A stretch of 64,000 bases of DNA from Pseudothauera hydrothermalis (GTDB lineage Bacteria > Pseudomonadota > Gammaproteobacteria > Burkholderiales > Rhodocyclaceae). The notes under the pieces are model-generated. The model made no database searches, was not told where the DNA came from, and worked only from the letters and a program-made list of their open reading frames with translations. The DNA is taken from NCBI RefSeq assembly GCF_003345255.1, contig NZ_CP029331.1, positions 1,426,001 to 1,490,000 on the forward strand, in the 5' to 3' direction. The position numbers were made by a program, and so were the translations under genes. Below are positions 18,622 through 27,200 of the stretch, piece by piece; the stretch's first letter is position 1, and every line of letters starts with the position of its first letter.

Positions 18622-19131
18622 TCAGAGGTCGACGACGTGCCTGAGCAGTCCGAACGACACGCGCCAGCCGGGCTCGTTCTCGCAGTCGACGCTGGCCGTC
18701 TTCTGATTGATGCGCACGATGGTGCCGATGCGCGTCTGCAGATGGCGATCCTCGAAGCTGACGCGATCGCCGACGCGGAAGTCCTCGCGGGTGGGACGTT
18801 GGGCGGGCTTGGCGGTTGGCACCTGAGGCGCGGCGCGGCTGTCGGCAGGGAGTTCGATCGCTGCATAGGGCAGCGTCCAGGTCGCACGGGTGGCGTCGTC
18901 CTGCACCGTGACTTGAGTGTCCTTCATCGCCACCACGGTGCCGCTTCGCAGTTGCAGTGCGGCACCCGGGGCTTTCCCGTCCACGAAACGCACCCGTTTC
19001 CCCAGGTTCAGATGCAGCCGGATCTGCACGATCCGCGACGGATCCGACATCAGACGCTCGATCACGCGCGACAGGTGGAACAGTTCGAGCGAGCTTGCGC
19101 GGTTGAGGGCTTCGAGGGTGGCGGGATCCAT
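18622..19131 (-). CDS. IS66 passenger protein with two tandem SH3/KOW-like repeats
   Basis: A 169-residue protein encoded inside the IS after tnpC. Its ATG overlaps the tnpC stop in TGATG (19129-19133), so it is translated with the transposase. I do not recognise a named family. Two segments look like copies of one small beta-barrel: about residues 42-95 (LGKRVRFVDG ... GTVVAMKDTQVTV ... TWTLPYAAIEL) and about 118-169 (VGDRVSFEDR ... GTIVRINQKTASV ... GWRVSFGLLRHV), following G-x-R-V-x-F ... G-T-x-V ... V ... W-x-hydrophobic. An N-terminal helical part (about 1-40) precedes them. Such folds often bind nucleic acid or protein; a role in transposition or its control is only inference. Confidence 0.75.
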   Translation of the reverse strand: MDPATLEALNRASSLELFHLSRVIERLMSDPSRIVQIRLHLNLGKRVRFVDGKAPGAALQLRSGTVVAMKDTQVTVQDDATRATWTLPYAAIELPADSRAAPQVPTAKPAQRPTREDFRVGDRVSFEDRHLQTRIGTIVRINQKTASVDCENEPGWRVSFGLLRHVVDL

Positions 19132-20684
19132 CAGGGCGCGGGCTTCCAGTTCATCGGCAGCAGTTCGTCGAGCCGGTCCATGCGGTGGCCGGGCAGGCGC
19201 GTGAGCACATCCTTCAGGTAGGCGTAGGGCTCAATGCCGTTCAACCGCGCCGTCTCGATCAGCGAGAGTGCCACGGCGGCGGCCCGTCCGCCACGTGGAC
19301 TTCCGGCAAACAGCCAGTTCTTCCTCGAGATCGCCACCGGCCGCATCGCCCGCTCGGCGGTATTGTTGTCCGGCGCGAGCAGGCCACTGTCGGCAAACAC
19401 GGTGAGCGCTGTCCAGTTCGACAGCGCGTAGGCAAACGCACGTCCCAGCGGCGAGCGCGGCAGCAGCGTCGGCTGGTGATGGGCGAGCCAACGGTGGAAC
19501 GCGGTCAGCACCCGCCGGGTGCGCCCTTGGCGCACGCGCAGGCGTACGTCCGGGTCGGCCTCGGCCAGGCGACGCTCGATGCGGTAGATCAGCCCGATGA
19601 AGCGCAACGCGTCATCGGCCAGCCCGGGCGGCGCCCCCTTGGGGGCGGCCTTGATCACATCGAAGAACTTGCGCCGCACATGCGCCCAGCACGCCACATG
19701 GGTGACGCCCTCGCGGAAGCTGGCGTGGTAGCCGCTGTAGTCGTCGGCCTGCAGGTAGCCGCGCCACGCGCCCAGGATCCGGCGCGGATGCGTCCCGGAT
19801 CGATCGGCCGTGAAGTCGTAGAGGGCGGCCGGAGCCACCTTGTGCCACTGACCCTCATCGTCCTTCTGTTGCCCGCCGGCCAGATAGACCCACATCCGGG
19901 CGGTGATCGTCTTGCCGGGGGCCTGAAGGGCCAGCGTGGTGTCGTCGGTGAAGATCACCGGGCTCGAGAGTACGTGGCGCTGCAGGGCCGGCATCAACAC
20001 GGCGAGCAACTCGGTCGCATCGAGCACCCAGTCGCACAGCGTCTGACGTGACAGGGCAACGCCTTGGCGCGCAAAGATCCGCGACTGTCGCGCCAGCGGG
20101 CAGTGATCGAGGTATTTCGACACCATCACGTGGGCGAGCAGCCCGGCGCCGGCGTTGCTCCTGAGCAGCGGCGAGCCCTGGGCCGTAGCAGTGCGCACGG
20201 TACTGCGGCCGTCGGCGCTCTCGCAGCGGTACTTCAGGCGCACGTTCTGGATCACTTCGAGCCGGGCGGGGATGTACTCGAGCAACTCCGAGACCTCCTC
20301 GCCGATGCGCTCGAGCGAGGCGTAGCCGGCCTTCTCGGCATCGGAGAGGTCGTGCTCGACGCGCCGGCGCGGCAGATCCGGGCTGATCGCCGGCCGCCCG
20401 CCCTTGCGCCGGGTGTGAGCGCCGACCTCGCGCCGCTCCTCGGCCGGCACAGGGAACTGTACTGGGTCGGACCACAGTTCTGCCTGCCCGAGGTGGATCA
20501 CCTCGCTGCGCGGCCCGAACAGGCGCCGCCGCAGCTCGACCAACTGGTGACGCAGGGTATCGAGCTGGGCGTCGAACTGCGCACGCATCGCCTGCATCTG
20601 CTGCCCCAGCTCGAGCACCAGATCCTGCAGCGGAGCAACCTCCGTGGGCAGGCTGGCGCGATCGATCGGGGCAGGCAGGTTCAT
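19131..20684 (-). CDS. tnpC: IS66-family transposase TnpC (DDE)
   Basis: A 517-residue transposase. Domains in order: an N-terminal coiled coil (about 15-55, LQDLVLELGQQMQAMRAQFD), a short basic region with RRRLFGPRSE, a zinc-finger-like middle (HDLSDAEKAGY ... YIPARLEVIQNVRLKYRCES), and the DDE core with acidic residues in IFTDDTTL, LQADDYSGYH and NTAERAMRP. The C-terminal segment (NWLFAGSPRGGRAAAVALSL ... GIEPYAYLKDVL) is typical of IS66 TnpC. I used ATG 20684 (MNLPAPID) rather than 20711. It needs TnpA and TnpB for transposition in related elements. Confidence 0.95.
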   Translation of the reverse strand: MNLPAPIDRASLPTEVAPLQDLVLELGQQMQAMRAQFDAQLDTLRHQLVELRRRLFGPRSEVIHLGQAELWSDPVQFPVPAEERREVGAHTRRKGGRPAISPDLPRRRVEHDLSDAEKAGYASLERIGEEVSELLEYIPARLEVIQNVRLKYRCESADGRSTVRTATAQGSPLLRSNAGAGLLAHVMVSKYLDHCPLARQSRIFARQGVALSRQTLCDWVLDATELLAVLMPALQRHVLSSPVIFTDDTTLALQAPGKTITARMWVYLAGGQQKDDEGQWHKVAPAALYDFTADRSGTHPRRILGAWRGYLQADDYSGYHASFREGVTHVACWAHVRRKFFDVIKAAPKGAPPGLADDALRFIGLIYRIERRLAEADPDVRLRVRQGRTRRVLTAFHRWLAHHQPTLLPRSPLGRAFAYALSNWTALTVFADSGLLAPDNNTAERAMRPVAISRKNWLFAGSPRGGRAAAVALSLIETARLNGIEPYAYLKDVLTRLPGHRMDRLDELLPMNWKPAP

Positions 20685-20756
20685 GGGCCATGAGCATGCC
20701 AGCACCGGCACCTCGGGTGAATGCGGTGAATCACCGATTGCCCACGCGGCCGCGAC

Positions 20757-21104
20757 TTACCCCACGACGCTGGCCGCCACCGGCGCCAGGCGGCGTGTCC
20801 GCGACAGATCGATACCATCGAGCCAGGCCAGCAACTCGCTCATCGCCAGGCCCTCAGCCGACAGCCGCGCGGGGTCGGTGAAACGCCCGCGCTCCAGGCG
20901 CTTGTACAGCACCCAGAACCCATGGCGGTCCCACACCAGCAGCTTGGCCTTGTCGCGGCGCCGACCGATGAACACGAACACCTGACCCGAGAGCGGGTTC
21001 ATGCCCATGCAGCGCGACACGATCTGCGCGAGCCCATCGATCGACTTCCTCATGTCCACCGCTTCGCTATAGACGTGGGCGCGGATCGCCGAGGACAGGA
21101 TCAC
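20757..21104 (-). CDS. tnpB: IS66 accessory protein TnpB
   Basis: A 115-residue protein, the standard TnpB length. It begins with GTG 21104 (VILSSAIRAHVYSEAVDMRKSID) and carries the family pattern DMRKSIDGLA, then GQVFVFIGRRRDKAKLLVWDRHGFWVLYKRLERG, matching IS66 Orf2 proteins. The GTG overlaps the tnpA stop (GTGA). Its biochemical role is not established; it is required with TnpA for transposition of full-length IS66 elements. A longer in-frame extension to 21344 is a shadow of tnpA. Confidence 0.93.
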   Translation of the reverse strand: MILSSAIRAHVYSEAVDMRKSIDGLAQIVSRCMGMNPLSGQVFVFIGRRRDKAKLLVWDRHGFWVLYKRLERGRFTDPARLSAEGLAMSELLAWLDGIDLSRTRRLAPVAASVVG

Positions 21105-21496
21105 GGCAGCCGCGCCAGCACGCGATCGAGCACCTGCCGCGCAGCCGCCCCGTGCAGGCGCAGCGTCATCGATTCGGGCAGCACGACTTCGATCTGCATC
21201 GCATCGACCTGCCCCGAGGAGGCTGGCTGCACGAGCGCGATGAACCGGCCGCCGGCTTCGCCCACTGCCGACCCTGCCTCGACAGCGGCCAGGCGGTTGA
21301 TGCGGTGCCGGAACGTCGACAGCGCCAGGCCGGTGGCCTGGCAATACTGCGGAATGCTCAAGCCTTGCCGGCGCCGCTGCTGCTCATGCGAGCGCCAGAA
21401 TGCATCGTCGCGATGCACGCGCCGCTGAACGCCCGCTTCGCCACGGTCCTGAGCCGGTGGTTCTTCCAGCGCCATCAGTCTGTCCTGCTCCATCAT
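21101..21496 (-). CDS. tnpA: IS66 accessory protein TnpA
   Basis: A 131-residue protein with a helix-turn-helix-like centre: WRSHEQQRRRQGLSIPQYCQ then GLALSTFRHRINRL (about 33-70), the form of IS66 TnpA, which resembles the DNA-binding part of IS3-type OrfA proteins. A C-terminal beta-rich part (VVLPESMTLRLHG) follows. First gene of the element, about 85 bp inside its right end. It overlaps tnpB by four bases. Confidence 0.92.
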   Translation of the reverse strand: MMEQDRLMALEEPPAQDRGEAGVQRRVHRDDAFWRSHEQQRRRQGLSIPQYCQATGLALSTFRHRINRLAAVEAGSAVGEAGGRFIALVQPASSGQVDAMQIEVVLPESMTLRLHGAAARQVLDRVLARLP

Positions 21497-21560
21497 CGTC
21501 GCTCTCCTGAAGTGAATTCGGGAGCCGCAACGATCGGCGATTCAGCGCTGACCGGGAACT

Positions 21561-21582
21561 ACGGGGTTGCTCGGACGGTTAC
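21561..21582. repeat. IS66 terminal inverted repeat, right
   Basis: Read inward on the minus strand it starts GTAACCGTCCGAGC and continues AACCCCGT, mirroring the left end with one mismatch in 22. Confidence 0.95.
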
Positions 21583-21595
21583 CTCATTGACCGCA
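21583..21595. repeat. Direct repeat flanking the IS element, right copy
   Basis: CTCATTGACCGCA immediately outside the right inverted repeat, identical to 18566-18578. Confidence 0.9.
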
Positions 21596-22266
21596 AGCTG
21601 GCGCAGATCGGCGAAGCTGTTGATCGATTCCAGGCTGTTTTCCACTTCGTCCACGCTGCGCTCGATGCGCAGACTGACCCACCATACCGCGCCCAGCGCC
21701 ACGATCATGCCCAGCAGCAGGCTGGGCAGGGCGCTGATATAAAAGCCGGTGCGCACCTTCCACAACACCGCTTCATAGGGTTGACGCACCTCGATGACGC
21801 CCAGCACCTCGCCTACCTCGGCATTGTCATGACAGGCCAGGCAGCGCGCTTCGGCTTTGAGCGGAAAAGTGCGCCGGAATACGCCAAATTCGGCAGAGTC
21901 GGCGCCTTGGCCGCTGGCCAGTGTCTGGCGCACCAGTCGGCTGGGGTCGGGTTGATCGATTTCGCCATAGCGTTCGGCCACCGCAGGTGCGCGGAAAATC
22001 ATCACTTTCAGCCGTTCAGGGGCGGATTCCGGGTTTGCGCTGCCATGGATGCCGGCCAGAAAGCGCTCGGCTTCCTCACGGCTCCAGCCGCGGCTCATGA
22101 TCTCGTACATTGCCGAGAAGGTCAGTGCGGCCACGTCGTCGGCCTGACGGCGGGCATGTTCGCTAAACGCTTCATCAAACCCGCGGCTGACGGCCCACCA
22201 ACTGCCCCCCAGGAATACGATGCCGACGGCGATTGACGTGGCGAGGATGAAGCTGCGCAGTTTCAT
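21583..22266 (-). pseudogene. Heme-binding sensor domain of the GGDEF-EAL protein, N-terminal part cut off by IS66
   Basis: Encodes the first 228 residues of the interrupted protein: a membrane span (about 5-27), a periplasmic domain of about 130 residues, and a second span (about 170-192) followed by a short cytoplasmic linker. The periplasmic part contains ARCLACHD, a CxxCH c-type heme-attachment motif, and has the overall layout of DUF3365 (Tll0287-like) heme sensor domains. I infer that the intact protein sensed a ligand or redox state through periplasmic heme and controlled c-di-GMP. After the insertion the frame runs 11 codons into the IS and stops at 21559, leaving a sensor without an output domain. 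ATG 22266 is preferred over 22338. Confidence 0.85.
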
Positions 22267-22351
22267 GCAGAAAAGCCTATGCCCAAAGTGGGCTCGAACA
22301 TACCACCAGTAGGGTTTTACCGCCATGCGATCGGGCAAAAACCCGGCGCAG

Positions 22352-24121
22352 TCAGCTCAGCTGCACCCGCAGCAGCCCGCGCAAGGCGTTGCCCAGGTAA
22401 AGGGCGGATGCTGCGCGCAGTTCGGCCAGGGTCAGCACCCGTTCGCGGGCGCGGCCTTCGTCGAGCATCTTGCGGCGCCATACGCCATCGAGCAGACCGC
22501 AGGCGAGCGGCGGCGTCCACAGTTGGCCGTCCAGCTCCACGAACACGCTGCTGCGCGCGCCCTCGCACAGCTGGCCACGTTCGTTGAAGTACAGCAGGTC
22601 GAAGTGGCCGGCGGCTATGGCCTGGGTCAGTTCGCGGTCGTAGAGACTGCGGGCGGTGGTTTTGTGGCGCAGTAACGGATCATCGGCGCGCAGCCGGTGG
22701 GACGACAGCGTCACGCTCAAGCTGTCCGGCAAGTCATCCAGTGGCGTGGCGCCGATCATGTATCGGCCGTCCGCTTCCAGTTGCAGGCGCACCCGCAGCG
22801 TGCCGCTGCGCCCGTCTGCTTCCCTAAGCAAGGCGGCGCGTAGCGCCGGCAGATCGCAGGCAAAGCCCAGCGTGAGCGCCGAGCGCGCCAGGCGGGCGAG
22901 ATGGCGTTCGAGCAGCGGATAGGGGTTTGCGTCGGCCGGCTGGCAGCGCAGCGTTTCGATCAGTGCGAAACCTGGTGGTGCGCGGTGCACAAAGCTGCCT
23001 TTGAGCAAGCATTCGCGCCATTCGTCCTCAGGGTCGGAATCGGCCACGATGCCGCTGCCAATGCCCAGATGGATGCGGCCGTGTGGGTCGATGGTCAGCG
23101 TGCGGATCGGCACGTTGAAGCGGAAGTCGCCATTCGGCGCCAGCCAGCCCAGCGCACCGCAATAGATGCCGCGTGGCTGTGTTTCCAGTTCGCGGATGAT
23201 CTCCATGGCGCGGATGCGCGGCGCGCCGGTGACCGAGCCGCAGGGAAAAAGCGCGCGGAAAATTTCGCTCAGTCCTGCGCTGACCGGTTCGGCGTTGACC
23301 GTGGAGGTCATCTGCCAGACGCTGGGATAAGGTTCGATGTCGCACAAGCTCTCTACCCGTACCCCGCCGGCCGGCGCCAGTCGTCCGAGATCGTTACGGA
23401 TCAGATCCACGATCATCACGTTTTCGGCGCGGTTCTTGGCAGAGGCTGCCAGCGCCTGCGGGTCGCTGGTGCGGGGCGCGGTGCCCTTCATCGGCCGGCA
23501 GGTCAATCTGCGGCCGCAGCGCTGGATGAAGAGCTCCGGCGAGCGTGAGAGCAGATGGCGCCGGCCGTCGGTGATATAGGCACCGTAGCGCACCGGCTGA
23601 GCGCGCCGCAAACGCTCATAGAGCGCAAGCGGGGCGCCGTAGCAACGGCCGGTGAGCGCGAACGTGTAGTTCGCCTGGTAGCAGTCGCCGGCGTGGATCA
23701 GCGCGCGGATGCGTTCGACCGCGGCGCGGTAGCGCCCAGCATCCAGCGTTGGGGCCAAATCCATCACCCCGGCAAGACGCTGGTGTTCGCAAAGCGGCGC
23801 GAGCGTGGCGGCGATGTCGTCGGCGGTCTGCGCCGCGCTGCGCCGCTGGCCACGGGCGAACACCCAGGCGGTAAATAGCGGCGCTTCGCGCTTAGCCGGC
23901 AGCAGCGGCACCAGGCGCGGCTCCAGCAGGTAACCCAATTCGTAGTCGGCCGCCAGCGCCACCCAGTAGCCGGCGGCCTGGGCGGCTTCGATGGCGGCGA
24001 AAGTGCTTTCGATATCCTCCGCCCGTGTGCACTGCAAAGTGTGGCGCAGATCGCTGAGCAACAAATCGCCAGCGGCATCCTGGTTATCGTCGAACAGCGC
24101 GAAAGGCGGCGTGGGAAGCAT
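22352..24121 (-). CDS. pabB: Bifunctional PabB-PabC: aminodeoxychorismate synthase component I fused to a class IV aminotransferase/lyase
   Basis: A 589-residue fusion. Residues about 1-370 form the chorismate-binding domain: YQANYTFALTGRC (about 145-157), RPMKGTAPR (about 210-218, with the lysine that marks aminodeoxychorismate synthase rather than anthranilate synthase), GSVTGAPRIRAMEII (about 300-314) and RNDLGRLA. The C-terminal part (about 385-589) is a PLP-fold domain with ETLRC, the PLP lysine in HKTTARS (about 485) and CEGARSSVFV (about 520), similar to 4-amino-4-deoxychorismate lyase PabC. Together they would make p-aminobenzoate for folate, with ammonia from a PabA elsewhere. This fusion is known in betaproteobacteria. 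Confidence 0.92.
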   Translation of the reverse strand: MLPTPPFALFDDNQDAAGDLLLSDLRHTLQCTRAEDIESTFAAIEAAQAAGYWVALAADYELGYLLEPRLVPLLPAKREAPLFTAWVFARGQRRSAAQTADDIAATLAPLCEHQRLAGVMDLAPTLDAGRYRAAVERIRALIHAGDCYQANYTFALTGRCYGAPLALYERLRRAQPVRYGAYITDGRRHLLSRSPELFIQRCGRRLTCRPMKGTAPRTSDPQALAASAKNRAENVMIVDLIRNDLGRLAPAGGVRVESLCDIEPYPSVWQMTSTVNAEPVSAGLSEIFRALFPCGSVTGAPRIRAMEIIRELETQPRGIYCGALGWLAPNGDFRFNVPIRTLTIDPHGRIHLGIGSGIVADSDPEDEWRECLLKGSFVHRAPPGFALIETLRCQPADANPYPLLERHLARLARSALTLGFACDLPALRAALLREADGRSGTLRVRLQLEADGRYMIGATPLDDLPDSLSVTLSSHRLRADDPLLRHKTTARSLYDRELTQAIAAGHFDLLYFNERGQLCEGARSSVFVELDGQLWTPPLACGLLDGVWRRKMLDEGRARERVLTLAELRAASALYLGNALRGLLRVQLS

Positions 24122-24160
24122 GGAGCAGGTGGCAAGAAAGAGCGCCGATGTTAGCCGAAA

Positions 24161-24189
24161 GATTTTGTGCGCGTAGTGATTTTGTGCGC
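24161..24189. repeat. 12 bp direct repeat between pabB and dnaE2
   Basis: GATTTTGTGCGC occurs at 24161-24172 and again at 24178-24189, 17 bp apart start to start, just upstream of pabB on the minus strand. The spacing is near 1.5 helical turns. A small perfect hairpin (GTCGGT-CGAAA-ACCGAC, 24233-24249) lies in the same 142 bp gap. Function unknown; it could be a tandem operator or a replication slip. Confidence 0.5.
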
Positions 24190-24263
24190 CGCAATGTCAC
24201 CGGCTAAGCTGTCGGTGGTATGCCTTGACGTGGTCGGTCGAAAACCGACTGGGCGTCCGGATG

Positions 24264-27200
24264 TCAATGAAAGTCCCGGCTGTGTGCCTGAAGTGGGCCA
24301 AGCAGCGCGGAGTGGTCCACCACCCGGCCGGCTACCAGATGCACCACCTTGCCCTGGCGGCTGATCTGCCCATAGACGCCCAGCAGACGGGCGCCGAGCA
24401 GTTCGCGGCGCTGGGTTTGCAATAGTTGTGGGCGGACGATGACGTTGATCAGTCCGGTTTCGTCCTCCAGGGTAACGAACAGCGTGCCTTGGGCGGTGCC
24501 CGGACGCTGGCGGCAGGTGACTAGGCCGGCCGCGCGGGCGATCTGACGGTTCTGGCAGGCGAAAATCTGCTGCGCGCTCAGAAAGCGCATCGCAGCCAGA
24601 CGCTTGCGCAGCAGCGCCAGCGGGTGAGACCTCAAGGTGAAACCCAGACGGGCGTAGTCGGCAACGATCTCCTGCGCTTCGGAAGCTGCCGGCAGGGCAA
24701 GGGGCGCTTCGTTGCGCGGTGCGCCGCGCAGAACCCCAGGCAGCGCCGCGGCGCCGGCGGCTTGCCAGAGCGCCTGGCGGCGGTGGCCGGCCAATTCGGC
24801 CAGTGCTCCGGCGCTGGCCAGGATGCGCAGTTCGGCGGCGTCGAGCGCGGCGCGCTCGGCCAGGTCGGCAACGTCCGCAAACGGGCGCGCTTGGCGCGCG
24901 GCGACGATGCGTGCCGCCGCAGCGGCATTGAAGCCTTTGATCAGATGCAGACCCAGGCGCACTGCGGGCGGCGGCGTGGCCGCGCTGTCGGCCGTTGTGG
25001 CGGACGGTGCCAGCGTGCTGTCCCAGGCGCTGTGACAGACATCGGGCGGCAACACCGGCACATGGTGGCGGCGGGCGTCTTGAATGAGTTGGGAAGGCGA
25101 ATAGAACCCCATCGGCTGGCTGTTGAGCAGGCCGCACAGGAAAGCCGCCGGGTGGAAGCGCTTGAGCCAGGCCGAGCAATAGACCAGCAGGGCGAAGCTG
25201 GCCGCGTGGGATTCGGGAAAGCCATAGCTGCCAAAGCCTTCGATCTGCCGGCATAGGCGCTCGGCGAATTCGGCCGGATAGCCGTTTTTTGCCATGCCGG
25301 CCAGAAGTTGCTGACGATAGCGGTCGAGTGCGCCTCTGCCGCGCCAGGAGCCCATCGCACGGCGCAACCGGTCGGCTTCACCTGGGGTGAAACCCGCGGC
25401 AGTTACCGCCAACTGCATCACCTGTTCCTGGAAGATCGGCACGCCCAGGGTGCGTTCCAGCACCGGGCGGATCTTCGCGGGCAATTCTGCCAGCGGGTTT
25501 TGGCCGCGCGCGGCGCGTTCGCGTGCGGCAAGGTAAGGATGCACCATGCCGCCTTGGATCGGCCCCGGACGGACGATGGCCACTTCCACCACCAGGTCGT
25601 AGAAAGTGCGCGGCTTGAGCCGCGGCAGCATGCTGAGCTGGGCGCGCGATTCGACCTGGAATACACCGATGGCGTCGGCAGCACTGAGCATGTCGTAGAC
25701 CGCCGACACCTCGCGCGGGATGTCGGCCAGGGTGACGGTGCGCCCCTGCCATTCGGACAGCAGCGCAAGGCTGCGGCGCAGCGCGGAGAGCATGCCCAGG
25801 GCGAGCACGTCCACCTTGAGTAATCCCATGGCGTCGAGGTCGTCTTTGTCCCACTGGATCACGGTGCGAGCGTCCATTGCGGCGTTTTCCACCGGCACCA
25901 GCTCGTCCAGGCGGCCTCGCGCGATGACAAAGCCGCCGACGTGCTGGGAGAGGTGACGCGGGAAACCGAGCAAGGTGTGCACCAGACTGGTGAGCCGGCG
26001 CGCGATCGGGCCGTCCGGGTCCAGGCCGGCTTCGCGCAGACGCTCCGGGGCGATCTGACGGCCGTCGAACCACTGCTGGGCGCGCGTGAGGCGTTCGATA
26101 CACGCTTCGTCCAGGCCCAGTGCGCGGCCGACGTCGCGCAGCGCGCTCCTTGGACGGTAGCTGACCACCGTGGCGGCCAGCGCGGCGCGCTCGCGGCCGT
26201 ATTTGCGGTACAGGTACTGGATGACTTCTTCGCGGCGATCATGCTCGAAGTCGACATCGATGTCCGGCGGCTCGTTGCGTTCGCGCGAGATGAAGCGCTC
26301 GAACAGCATGATGCCTTGCTCGGGATGCACCTCGGTGATGCCCAGCGCCCAGCACACCGCCGAGTTGGCCGCCGAGCCGCGTCCCTGGCACAGAATGCCG
26401 GCGCTGCGGGCAAAGTGCACGATGTCATGCACGGTGAGAAAGTAAGGTTCATAACGCAGTTCGGCAATCAGCGCGAGTTCATGCTCCACCATGGCCCGCA
26501 CCCGCGGCGGAGCGGGGTCGTCGGCCGGCTCGGGGCGGCTGTCGTGGCCCGGTGTGGCGACTTGCCGACGGTGACCCGCCGGTCCGTAGCGCCAGGCGAG
26601 TCCGCCTTCGACCAGGCGGCGCAGCCAGGTGGTGGCCGATTCGCCCGCTGGCACCAGTTCTTCGGGATACTCGTAACGCAGTTCATCCAGCGAAAATGTG
26701 CAGCGTGCCGCCACCGCCAGGGTTTCGGCCAGCCACTCGGCCGGCAGGCGGCGGGCCAGCTCCGCCGGCGGGTGCAGGCGGCGCTCGGCATTGGCGGCGA
26801 GCGCCAGACCGGCTTCGGTCAGCGGAGTGCGCAGGCGGATCGCGGTGAGCACGTCGGCCAGTTCCCGCCGGCTGGCGTCGTGCATCAATGCACCGGTGGC
26901 CGCCACCACCGGTAGTCCGGTGCGGCGGGCGAGCGCTTGCACCGTGCCCTGCCGGGTGTGCTCGTCGGGGCCGCAGGGGCAGTCCAGCGCAATCCAGGCA
27001 CGGCCGCGGAAAACGCTGGCCAGCCAATCGGCTTGCTCGGTCAGGGTCGCCTCCAGACGGGCGCTCTCGGCCGGTGTCAACAACAAGGCAAGACAGCCGG
27101 GCAAGCCGTCTTGCAGGTCGGCACGGTTCAGGCGGTATTCGCCCTTGGGCGCGGAGCGCCGACCCTGGCTGATCAGGCGGCAAAGCCGGCCGTAGCCTTC

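Larger units (their letters stand above)
18579..21582 (-). mobile_element. IS66-family insertion sequence, complete, with passenger ORF
   Basis: A 3004 bp element with terminal inverted repeats beginning GTAA, the IS66-family end. The outer 14 bp are perfect (GTAACCGTCCGAGC) and 21 of the first 22 bp match. It carries the three genes of full-length IS66 elements in order (tnpA, tnpB, tnpC) plus a fourth ORF after tnpC, all on the minus strand and linked by overlaps or short gaps. It is inserted inside a GGDEF-EAL gene and flanked by a perfect 13 bp direct repeat. Intact ORFs, near-perfect ends and perfect target repeats indicate a recent insertion by a probably active element. Confidence 0.95.
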
